Shown: piece by piece, positions 26,001 through 39,400 of the stretch | How positions within the stretch are numbered: position 1 is the stretch's first letter | How the letters are laid out: every line of letters begins with the position of its first letter | Assembly (NCBI RefSeq): GCF_014898815.1 | Contig: NW_026515543.1 | Span: 2,542,001 to 2,606,000 of the forward strand | DNA length: 64,000 bases | Direction: 5' to 3' | Source of the DNA: Panonychus citri | Taxonomy: Eukaryota; Arthropoda; Arachnida; Trombidiformes; Tetranychidae | Translations under genes and position numbers: made by a program | Notes under the pieces: model-generated | What the model was told of the DNA's origin: nothing | What the model saw: only the letters and a program-made list of their open reading frames with translations | Databases searched by the model: none

Positions 26001-29000
26001 AATGATGATATTCTGAGAGGAGAGAGAGAGAGAGTGTGTGTGTGTATGTGTGGCTTTAAGGTGTGGTCAAGTGATGATTAACTTCATCATGAAAAAAAAA
26101 CACCAATGGGATCAATTGATTTCTCATCTACTCTCATTTACCATTGAATACAATGGTAAAAGTATTATATTATTTTTAGAGTTGATGGATTTATTTATAA
26201 ATAATATGGTTAAACTAAAATCAAATCATCATTAGAAATGGCTAATATTATATTGATTGTTTGAATATAATCGTCTAATAAATCAATGGGAATCAACAAT
26301 CAACCTGAAACCAAATATACTCAATAAACCAGGTAACTTATTATCATGACAAACAATCAAACTATTAATAAATATTATATCATATTTATTTGTTATTGAA
26401 TATTGGACAACAAACTTTTGTCATACGTTTGATCATAATAATAATAATCAAGGTTAAATTGTAACACTTAACATTTAATTCAAGTAAAAATAATCAATTC
26501 AATTTCATGTCAAGTGAACCCACATTAACATCATGATTAGTATTATTGTTGTTGTTGTAAAAAGTTTGATATTTATACAACAATTTAACTCCAACTGTTA
26601 CAATTAGAGAGATACAATAACAATAATAAATAACAGCAAGAGAGTAACAATTAAATGTCATGTGGAAAAAAACTCATTGTTAATCAATATCTGCTAATTT
26701 GATTGTAACTGTTTACATTGATTAACACAAATTAAATGCCATTGGTGTCACAAAAGGTTAACCAACTTTTAGGTTAAACTGTTCAAAAGGTAAATTTTGT
26801 TTACCAATTTCAATAGCAAATACGTTCAGCTGATCATCATATTGATGTGATTTCCTTTGTTGTTTTTGTGTCTAAAGGAGTAACACCAAAGGAGGTGGGA
26901 ATGGGAGTAGGAGTGGGAAGAGAGAGAGAGAGAGAGAGAGAGAGAAAGTTTTGCATGTAAAAAAGATGAGAGATCGATTTTGAAATGTAATCGATAAAAT
27001 GATGAGGATGGAGAGTGAGTGATGCTAAAGTTTCCTGAGTCAAATAATTTGTATGTGACAAGGAATTACCATAGGATAATATGGATGATATTGAAATAGA
27101 GTAACAATGTTTGAGGATAACAATCTAAAGATTTAAATTTTTTATCATCATCATATAAGATATTAGAAGTAGAATCAAATTATCAGAATGATTTATCCTA
27201 AGAATTAAATTTCACCGTCTACTATATAATGTAAATGACTCAATTTAATTGGAAAAATTGTAATTTGTATCAACTTGGAACTGGATTTAAATTGTCAATG
27301 ATTGATTAGATGTTCATTAAATTGATTAAATTGAGATGAGAATAAGATTAAATTACTAATTATGATGAATCCGGAAGTTTACATGGTAAAAAATATGCCT
27401 TTGTTAGATTGACTTTCTGAGTATGAAAAAAAAGTTATCATAATTTATATCGATAGCAAAGTTAATTAATTAGAGTAGTAATTAATGAATGTAAAGGTCA
27501 ATGAAAGTGTAAAAGTTTGTAAGGAAATACTCACTGGTAGAGGAAATTAAATTTGATAGAAAATTAATAGAAAGAAAAAAATGATTAACTACTAACATGA
27601 TTAAGATGATTATCATTTGAAAAGATAACCCAGTTAGTGTGAATCTTGTTGACATACTGAACAATTGATTCAAAGGGATGAAGATGCTCATGAAAATGTG
27701 ATGATAATTATCATGACTAAAACAAGAGAATTGAAAATTTTCATGGTTGTCAACTTTTAACCTGATATTTGAGTTAATGTATGATAATAGTTGAGGAGGG
27801 AGCGATTCTGATTCATTTCTTAACTGTTATTTGGTGTGTATTCAGTTTCCGGATGAAATTAGGATGACAGTGAAATTCAGATTTACGCACCAGTGATGCA
27901 AATTAAAACTTAATTGTACGATTAATGAGAGAGTAAGATAAGTTTAAGTGATGATACTGATGATTTACGAGAATAATAATTATAGTAAGATGTGTGTGAG
28001 AGAGAGAAACTAATGAATGAAATTGAACTTTCGAGTAAAAAGGCAAAGAGAGGAAAGAAAATTTCGAGTAAGTTAAGTAAGAAAAAGGTTTTAGAGATTG
28101 AAGAAGAGAAAACTGATTTCATGGATGATATTTATCTTCATCATCACCATTAACATCATCTTCTTACTCTAAGAATCACCACTGGGAAGGGATTATGTCT
28201 GAAAGTCAGAGAGAGAGAGAGAAAGAGATTAGTAGGTGGGAGTGAGATGAGAAAACAAAGTGAAAGAAATGAAATGGATGAAGATGAAGATAAGACCTGG
28301 ATGGATTATGGGGAATCTTTTTTCTCTCTATTTTCTCGATAAAAAAATATTTTCTCAACATGAGAGAGTAAAAGTGAAAAAGAGAGAGAGAGAGAGATGA
28401 GGATGATGAATAGAGAATCTGAAGTGAATTTTCTTTCGATTATATTTACAGTTATATTACTATTATTGGGAAGGAAAAAAAGACAATTGAGAAAAAGGAT
28501 ATAAATTTGTTGGGCGTGAATAAGAATCAATATGAATGAGTGCGTGTGAATCTGAATCATCAAGAATCATCATCATCATTTATCTCTTCCATTTTATCTT
28601 CATCATTTTAACCTTCTCCTCATCTTCCTCCTCTTTCACTCATCTTAGTTTTCAATGTACCTTGAAAAACGGGGTTAGTAGTGGTAAGTGGTAACTTTAT
28701 CATTCCAAATGGAAAAGATGATAAAATGGTGAAAAATAAAAGATGATGATGAAGATGAGGTGCAAGGTGAAAGGGGAAACGCAGAAAAAAAATATCATCT
28801 TGTTAGTTGATTGTGTATGTTTGTTGATATTCTTACTTTTAGAAAGCCATCTTTCATGATGATTGGATTGAGAGGTTGATGAGACTCTCTGGATGCTTTT
28901 AACATGGGTAATAGATGATTCATCCAGAAATAGTGATTCGCAAGATATACTTCCGTTATGTTTGAGAACATTTTCTCAGTATCGATCTATTGTAAAAGAG

Positions 29001-32000
29001 AAAAGAGAAAAGTTTATGAGAAAAAAAAGGTCACATGATGATAAATAGAGAAAATGAAGAGTTAAAAGTTAGAAGAAAATATGAGAATGGAAATAATAAT
29101 AATCATCAAGATATAGAATATAAATGAATGAGTGAAACAACCAAGAGAAAAACAATAAAATAGTGATGATGGTTTAGTGGAGAGATGATGAGGATGACAA
29201 CTTCAATGTTTGTCTGTCAACATGAATTTCAACCTGAAACCTCAATGATGTCTGATCATCATCATCATCATAATAACCACAAATATAAACACATACTTGC
29301 TCACATGAAAATATTTCTCTTCTTTTGTATTCTTACAGTTTATCCTAAAGGTGATATGATGATATAAATAACAGGATAAGAGATGGTGGAAATAAGATGA
29401 ACAACAACGGAAAAGAATAGAAAACAATGGAAAGGGAGTGAGAGAGAGAGAGAGAGAGAGAGATTCAGGAATCATAGAAATATAATCTCTCATTCTTTGT
29501 TCATTAAGTTCTAAAGAGAGATGAAAATAATCATTCAAGTGATAATAGAGAGAAAGTTCTAGCTCTATGAATAGAAATCATGGAAAATCACTAAGATATT
29601 AATAGTAGTATGACAGAGAGAGAGAGAGAGAGAGAGTGGACATGAGAAAAGGATATGACATGAATATAAGAACAATAATAAACATGAGATGATAAAAATC
29701 ATTGATGGTCAAAGTCAATTGTCACAATTTGTATGACAAAAATATTTGGTAAACTATTGGTAAGACTAATAAGTAAAAATATTAGATAATATTGATTAAT
29801 AATAATAATATTATCGATAGTGTTATTATAAACCCTTTGACCACTAATAATGAAAATATCACCAAACATGATTGTTTGTATAACGGTTGTTTCTTGATGA
29901 TGATGGTGATGGAAGAGTAGATGAAATGATTCTATTTTCTCTTCGAGTAACTTACATCATTGAGAAGGCATTCGCTTTGGAGGTTACAAAGGCAGGCGAG
30001 AAAAAGGTCAGAAATGACTTTAAGACGTTTAATGTAAAAGACTTCGGTGTGAAGTAATTCCCAAATTGCATCTTGTTGATTTTGCAATTTCTTTGGCATC
30101 GACTCCCAACTTGAAACGATACACCTCCAATGGTCTTCAAGGTAAAGAGATTCATCATAATTGGTTTGCTTATTGGTATTGTTATTATTACTATTGTTGT
30201 TGTTATTGTTGTTGTTGTTGTAGCCACTGGTCAATGCTGAGTTACCACTGATACTGTTATCCCTTCCGAGACGAGAGGAGGATGATGATTCAGGATCATC
30301 TAAATCAGAATCAAATTTGAAACTTAATAGTCCCATTTGCTCTGGAATACCATGGACATTGTATTGATTAAGTAACTCTGTGAGTTGATCCATCTTTTCT
30401 CGGTCAGTTTTAAATGGATTGGAAAAAATTCCGCCACTTCTACGAGCAAGTTGACCTCTACTTCCTTTGGAACCTTTTAATGTACCATCATGAGAAATTG
30501 AATTTGAAGTATCCTCAAGGTAACCTTTACGATTTGTCCTGTAAAAGAAGATAGAAAACAATAATATTAATTGAGATGGTTTAAGATTAATGGTGGATAA
30601 CTGATGATTATAACGAGATTTACGATTAAACAGATTGACCACCATTTTGACTTGAAAACAAAAACAACAACAGAGATGTCAAGTTGCCTCTCAATGGACT
30701 GAGAGAGAACTGATTCTTTTTTGTTTTCTCTACTCGGTTTTCTGGACAAAATGACCAATAGATAAGAGACGAAGAGGATTAGTAATTTAAACCGATCCAT
30801 CATCCAGTGAACAATTAAAAGTAAAAGCTTGAAATCATGTCACATTATAGGAGATTAACACATAATCACAACAAATCCATTGGATCTTTTGTTTTTCACA
30901 CCAAGACAAAAGATTAAAGACAAATGGTTGACAAAGATAGAGAACCGGACAGAAGACTAAGAAAATAGAATGGAAAATGTTTAAACAGTAATTAACTGAC
31001 CACTAATGGTCAATAGAATAACATAAATAATGTTGATAACAATTAACAGTTGGATTGAAAACAAAATCTCATAACTTATATAAGTCTTAATGGTAAATTG
31101 ATCAAAAGAAGAGATGAAATTTCACCAACAAATCATATCAAATGACTGCAAGTAACTATTAATAGATTAAAAACTAAATTAACACTTGAAAATTAACAAA
31201 TTCATGTTAATAATTGACTTAATTGTCAACAATTAACCAGAAAACAATCAGACAAGAAACAAGAAAATATTCACACTTAAGGGATCAGATGGTAAGAAAA
31301 AACTTCCAATGAAAGTAAATTAATTTCTAATTGAATAATTAACTATCCATAGAATTAATTAAAAATTCTCTTCCTAATTAAAGTTAATTAAATTGTTCAA
31401 ATTCACTTTTAATTGTCAATCAATTTACGAGAAAAGAAAAAAAGAAAATTAATACAAATGTTAATTATGTAACGAACCCTTTTCTCTAAAAAATAATCAA
31501 AACACGTTGAACGTGAAAAACGCTAGTTCTCAGTTTTTTAATATTTTGAATGTGAAAATGGACTAATTACCAATTAATTGGTTAATATTAATAATATTGA
31601 AGTTCCAAGGACCACAAAAATAACAGAAAATTATCCAAAAAGTAAGTGATAAGTGAAATAAAATAAAATTAAATTGACTACAAAACCATTGAAAAGCATT
31701 GGCAACGTTACCTTTGCTCAATGTGACCAAACCTAAATTTATACATGTAAATGTATTTAAAAGTGAAAACTAATATTAATACTATTGTTGTTAATATTAC
31801 TGTTAAGAAAACAAGATTTCTGATTTATCAGAATGAAAAGAAATCAATTCCGTAAAATGGGTCTACTCGACCCATGCTTACTGAAATGTTGAGTATAATT
31901 TTCATGAAGATGATCTGATATATAAATTTCTTTGTATTTTTTTTTCTTTTTCCTTTCCCTTTACCTTTGATTTGTATTTGTATTTTTGATTTTGATTTTA

Positions 32001-33177
32001 TTTAAATATTATTGATTGTATAAATTGTTATTATTATTATTAATTGTATAAATATTATGTAAACAAATGAAATAATTTACCTGTAAAACTGAGGAGAATA
32101 TCTTGATATTCTCTGGTTCAAGTGCTACGCCACTTGCACAGGATTTCAAATCCATCCACTATTTGGATCAATAAAAACAATTTCTCATTAAAAACTAAAT
32201 TCACTCAATGAGTTAAATGAAGTGTCGTGGTGATTACGATAATTAAATTGTCTTTTGTTGGACCGATTTTCACAATTAAATCAACCTTAATCCAAATTAC
32301 TTCTTCTTCATCTTAGTAACAAAAAAAAATCGAAAGTCTTTCATCACAAATGATAATAATCTCTCTTTGTTACATTTCTTTTGTTTTCTTCTTCAACATT
32401 GATCATCAGTGCGAAAGCTTAACCAATGTGATTTAGAAAACATTAGGCCTGAGATATTTGTCGATCTGTTTTCTTTTTCTTCTCATTTTTTCTATTCTTT
32501 TTATTATTTTTTTCATCCTAATATTTAATCAAACATTTCTATTGATTAGTTATGATTGTTAAAATCTAATGGAGGTGAACCCATTAGTTACTAATTCCAA
32601 TGGTCATCCGTGAATTTAGAAGAGTAAGTTGAACATTATTATCAGTTATTAATCGTAATTGCCTATAAATAGATATATAAATCTCTTATTTAATTTCACT
32701 AATCAAAAAATGTCTTTGGTAATTACAACTTTTCTTAATTGTTAATCTTCTTTTTACTTTTGTTGTTCTTTTTGTTTTTCTTTACTAATCCTTTCGAATT
32801 TTGTTTTGTCTATTTTTATTTTCTTTCACAGGGGAGTCTAAATCTCAAGTTGACGTGTTATTCAAGACATTTGGAAATATTAATATATCTCAGGAAAATG
32901 GAGATGATATTGTTTGGAAGAGGTGACATGATGATTATGGAAGATAAAAATTCTGGCTGCCAATGAAAATCCATTAATAAAACTGTTCTCTACTCTTTTT
33001 TATTATAATCTCTCTACCCTGGAATATACATAGAAATTCAGTTGTAAATTCAAGGCAAGTCTATTTAGTCTACCGTTATTCTGATTGTTGTTGTTATTTC
33101 TTGATTTCAAGTTTCAATTCCATCTAATTCACAATCGTAGTGATTTACTTGATTTATATTTATTGCTTTTCAATGTT

Positions 33178-33240
<63 letters not shown>

Positions 33241-33350
33241 TTCTTTCTTTCTCTTCACTCATGTAACTTTGTTCGTTTTTTTTTCTTGTACTATTTCTAG
33301 TTTACCATTTCCATGATTTGACTTTGATGCCCTGATCTCATTACTCGTAA

Positions 33351-33414
<64 letters not shown>

Positions 33415-36400
33415 AAAATGAATTATCATCGTCCATGTACTCGTAGTTTATACCCTGTTGATGATAATAGAGCATTTTTGATGATGAAGATGATAACAAT
33501 TATAATATAAATGTTAATGGCCATGATGATGATGATGATGCTATCATGTTAAAGTTGTTATTGTTGCTGCTTATGATTCTGATAATAATTCCCGCTGTTG
33601 CTGTTGTAATTGATTAACAATTGGATGGATCAACTGTTTATTTAATGCAAATGAACTGGAGAAGAAAAGAAAAAAGAAGATCTAAATTCAGGTCAATCTA
33701 CATGTTTACTTGAAAATCTTCCATGTTGATCATATGTATTTATGCATAGCATTTAATTTACATTTGATCTAAATGTTGATAGTATAACACATTCTAAGCT
33801 CATCTTTGATCATGATAGATTTTACAAATCAATTAATCGTTTGACCTTTCCTGATTTATTCGAGGATCTTTTTTTTTCATCTCCATCTTTTACCTTTCCT
33901 TTTTTCTTCAACTACTACTACTATTCACATCGTCATCACTAAATCAATCAACCAACTGGTAATAAAATGTCACCAAGATTCAATTATTATTATCATCCGG
34001 GGATCATGATCATAATGATTAGAGAATCTCAACAGAATCCTCTTTAATTTTGATTCTCAAGCAAAAAGTTATTCGATTAGATCAACAACAATACAACATA
34101 AACCATGGAAAGTCAAGGATTGGAAAAGAGATCAAGAGAAACTGGAAAATAATAACAATATTTTTCCAATATATTTAATATATGATTAATCCACGATCCA
34201 AGGAGGTAAATTCAATCCATGGAGGAATTAAAAATATCTTCATATAACCAAAGTCATTCCTTATCCTCATCATCATCAATTATCCACAGGATGGCTTTAT
34301 CATCTTCTAAGGTCTTTACAGTTAATATCCTCATTTAAAAGGGGCAAATATCCCGAGAGATTTGACCTAATTTATTCAAGGATAAAGGGAGTTGTGTTAT
34401 GGTTTTCACTTTGATGATCTTTTTAATCAAGATTATTTAAACAGAATCAATTCTCAAAAGGATTTGGATTTTCATTGTTTAACTTGTATCGATATATCAT
34501 CAATCAGAAAAAGGCCAAAAATGAAAGGGGTAAAAGATTCAAACATGGATTCCATGATAACCTTGTAAACCTTCATGTGATCAGATTTTTAAAATGAGGT
34601 CATAATTATGTTAATGATCAATATTCTATTTCTTTTTACAGGTTTGCTGATTCATAATCATGATTGTTTTGATTTTCCAGGGAAAAACATGGAAAAGAAG
34701 AAAAAAAAAGTGACAAAGCAAATTTTCCGATGGCCTTTTCTCTTGTATTGTAATTGGAACATTGAAAGAAATCAAAGGTAAATCAAGGGAAATACAAGTC
34801 TATTTGACTCTGATTGATTGAATAAAGTGGAAATAGAGAGAAGAAGCAAAAAAACGACAGAGTGGTCACTTCGACTGGCAGAAAACTGATGACCAGAAGC
34901 AGTTTCAACAAGACAATTTGTGATTTCAAACTTGGAGTTAACTCTTAACCCAATAACATGATTGTATCTTCAACTATTTGGTTAACCTGATCAAAAGCAT
35001 TTGTAATCATAATAACAAGCAAGCAAGAGAATCAATGTCATTTCAAGATGACAAAAACAACGAAATACCAATAATACAAGATGAAAAGACGAAGGAGTAA
35101 CAATATCAATTACTTATAAAGGAGAGAGAGAGAGTATAAAAAGTTCAGTGTTAATACTTGGTAACTGAATCTTCACCACGATTAACACTCTCATTGATCA
35201 AATGTAATAATAATTTCTCACATTTAGAAATCATATTCACTAACAATAAGTATTACTCTTATTATTATTTATCATTAATCTATTTCTTTTTATTTTGTCT
35301 TTTTACCTTCAATAGTATCCATGGGTTTACATGGGAGGAAAAAGGTGAAAAATTAATACCAATTAATCAGCTCATGGTGAAACAAGGGAGCCAATGGAAT
35401 CATTTTCAAGGAGAGAAAAAGTTGACTTGTAACATTAATGGCGGGAAAAGTAGATTAATGTCAAACAAGTGAGAGCAAGTCAAGGAGATGAAGGAGGAAA
35501 TGTAATAATAAAAAGCAATAGAGAAACAAAATTACCAATAACAATGTCAAGTATTAAAAAAAAGATGATGATTATTTGGAGCTACAATCTGAATGGTATT
35601 TATATATAAAGGAAAACAAGGACAAGTGAAAATAAAGTACTGGACAAATGGATGGACAATGGTCATTGAAAGTACGTTATTACTTGAGAAAAGATTAGAA
35701 AAGTGTCAATGGGAATTGATATTATTATACCTTTGATTGTTTCAAAGTTGATTCAAGTGGTTTAAAAAGATACTTGAAGTTACAATTTAATGTTCATACT
35801 CGAGGTTTAACCTCTCATGTGTATGGAGATAAATAATTTAAGTCTATGTGATTTATATGATATTCAGTTATCTATTATATATGAATTAGTCTTCTAGGAA
35901 TAGAGGTGTGAATGTGGGGAAAGTTAAGTGAACAACCAAATGAAAATGACCAGAATATCAGATGCTACGAATATGTATTTCGATTACTTATCAAAGAATC
36001 CATGATGCAGGGAAGGAAAAAAGAGATAACATGATAGAAAGAGAGAGAGAGAGAGAAATATTGAGAAGATATCGGAATGAAATTATGGTTATTCTTTTAT
36101 TTTCAGGACACTAAAAGAAAAACATTTCTACCTCCATTGAAGAAGAGTAATAATAATACATAATGATATATATTGAGTGAAGAAAAAGTTGATAAATATA
36201 CTTGGAACTATCAACATTCCATTCATTTTCTTTTTCCGAATCTTCTTTTTCATCTTATTCTCTGATCTCTTCTTATTTTGCTTGTTTTCTCTTCTCCCCA
36301 TCTTATATATTGTCTTTATCATTTTTATCTTCTTTTTTTACCATTAGATGAGGATGAATAAACGCAAAGGAAGATGCAGATGATAAGGATGATAAGGATG

Positions 36401-39400
36401 GATAAAAGGAAGGAGGAGATAAAAAAAACTCCAAGACATTGAACTGGGACATGGAAAAAGATTCATCTTTAAGTGACATACAGATAATTGTTTGTGTTAT
36501 ATGCAGAGAGAGAGAGAGAGACTGAGGGTTTACACTTGATTGAAGAAAATTCTAATGAAAGAAGGAAAAAGTCTATTCCATTGGAGGAAATATTGAGAGA
36601 AGAAGCGGACGAAAAGTTATGGTAAGAAATGGAGATGGAGACGAGCGAATTTCTATCTTTCTGGTTACGAAGATTCAGTCAAAAGCATGAGAACGAATCA
36701 TTGGAATGAATTTACCATGAGAACTCAAGGGAACTCTAGTCAATATGAATACACAGAGAAACATTTGATTCTTTCTTATTTTTTACTCATCCCTCTTTCT
36801 CCTTCTCCTTCTCCATCATCCACAAACCCTCAAGGTTTCCCATGCTCTCTCTCTCTTCCTCTCCCTCTCTTACAAACATTTACATGAAAATTCAAAAGAA
36901 GATCAAAAAGAAAAGAATGATGAAGAAACGAGGGCAATGATGATAAACAATTGGAGAAAAAAAGCAAGAGAATCGGATCGATGTGAATCGAGATTTTTCC
37001 CTTCGAATTTCATTTACAGCTGATATATTATATGTTGATGTTATCGATCAAGCTAAAAGTGTATATTATCATATATCAACATGAAGAAGAAACTGTTTTG
37101 CCGAGAAAACTGTTATTCGATAAATGCAAAGGTGAAGGTGGTAAAACTAAAAGGACAAAAGATATTGTTTGTGATGATATTAATAATAATAGAAAGAATT
37201 GTGAAAGTAAAATATTGAAACAAAATCCCCGAAGAAAATAATAATAGTAAGTGTATTTATTTTGATTCTATCCTGAAAAAAGTACATTGGAGACTAACTA
37301 ACACTGAGACTTTGATATTAACCTCGAGAAAAGGTAACATTCAATGAGACGAAAAGAGTAATGATCAATTTTCCTCTTCGCCCTTCTAACTGTATCTTAA
37401 TTGTAACCATTTTTTTCTCATGTATCTTAATTTACTATTGTTGACCTTAATTAACTCTAATTAGTGTTGATTGTTTTCCTTCATCTTTTCTCATTATCGT
37501 AAAAATCGTTGGTATATATTATTGAGTAGACAAGGAGAGTAGAGGAATAAAATTGAAAGAGATTGAATCGGCGTTAATGATTCCCAAAGAAAACTCATTA
37601 TATTCATTAACCATTGAATTAGATTGTTGGAAACTTTGGTGATAATCAGAATATCTTCATTATCATTGTTATCAAATGAACATTGAAACAATAGGAGCTT
37701 TTCCCTTGCCTTTACAATGAACGTAATTATTATCATGTGGGCTCAAGAAAAGGTGAGAAACTTTTATTGTATATTATAAACATTATATTCATTTGATATC
37801 AGTAATCAGGTAATCATCTTATTTGCTGCGATAATAATGAAAATATATTAACCTTAATCGTCTTTCCTTGATAATCAGAGCATCCAATTGATTACCTACA
37901 CCTTAATCTAATTGATTCGCATTTCTAATTCTCTTGTCTTCTCTTTTCTTTCATCCCTTTAGATTGATTTTCAATTATCGTCAACACTTATTATACATAT
38001 CGTTGCTACGGAATAGGAAATAATAACAACAACGACAAAAGGATGAAGGATAAAAGATGAAGATGAACATGTAGTGTATATGTTGTAATAAATCAATCAA
38101 TGGAAGATGTCAATTGAGATGAATAAACGTTGAAATTGAATATATAACAATTTTAACTCTCACATTAAATGATCATCACAATAACCAAACTTTAACAACT
38201 ACACTCCAACTAACAACTTTAATAAAGTGTAAACTTGATGTTGTTATATTGGCTGTTTATTGATTCATGGTTTGGTGTTTGACAACAACCAGGGAAACAG
38301 ATTAACTGAATGATGATGAAATTGAAATGATGAACAAGATGAATATAAACAAACAAATAACATGAATGATAATGGCGATATAAATATTACCACGGAAAAG
38401 ATTAAGGTCAAAACTTGAACCTGACAGAAAATTAAACTTTAAATTAATTGTGATTTTCTTATATTTACTCAGTGGAGAGGAAGTAAAGGATGAAAAGGTG
38501 ATGATGATGGAGATGATGATGATGATGATGATAAAGGAGAAAGTGGAAAATGATGATGATGATGAAAAAGATTATAAATATTATAAGGAAAGAAAAAAGT
38601 TCCAAGGTTGATTGAGATTCTCTCAGGATAAAAAACAAGAGTTAATTTGGATGATGGGAAATTTGAACAATCCAAGTGAACAATCAATTGATGCAAATTG
38701 TTAATTCTCTTGTTAAAATTTGCTCATCTAAATACATTAACAATAGAATCATTATCAAGGTGTATTAATACATTAAATGTTTACTTGAATTAATTTTAAT
38801 CATCTTCTTATCATCATCATCAATAAAATTACCTTCTTGGTGTTCATTGAATGATGATAAATATAATATATTATATGTTAATCATAAGTAATTCATAATT
38901 ATCATGATATATTAATAGCTACCTTGCAATGAGAATCATCCTGATGATGATAATAATAAGTATTATGATATAAATGTTGATTGTAATGTTAATCATGTTA
39001 TAGACTTAATTGTTTAAACACTTGAATTGGTTGATAAGATAATTAACTAATCACAATCTTTTCCACCTTTTGTTTTAAGCTTTAGATTTTCAGGTTTAAT
39101 ACTTAATGAGAGTTAATTTCTTAGGATTAACGATATTATTATTCAATTGATTCTAAATAATCAGTTAATCATTGGGAATATTAGTTGAATTCATTCATTG
39201 ATTTCACTGGAAACATTTATGTAAGTTATTGATTATTGACTATTATTATTGTTATTGTCACTTCTAATCAACAATCATCATCATTTTTGTCATCTCTTTT
39301 TGTCTTCCTACTCTTTCATTATCATTATCATCTCAAATTGTCTTAATAATCAACCATCAATTTGATTTATCACTTTTTTATTGGTGAAAATTTCATCCTT

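Noticed and set aside
31697..31865. Longer version of the microexon reading back to CTTAACAG
   Set aside because: It would enter in a phase that fits no upstream exon and reads as low-complexity Ile/Leu/Thr.
37020..37241. Plus-strand frame after an acceptor-like CATTTACAG, rich in Lys and Glu
   Set aside because: No upstream partner exon or promoter found and no family recognised; it lies in a RhoGEF intron. Transcript data could revive it.
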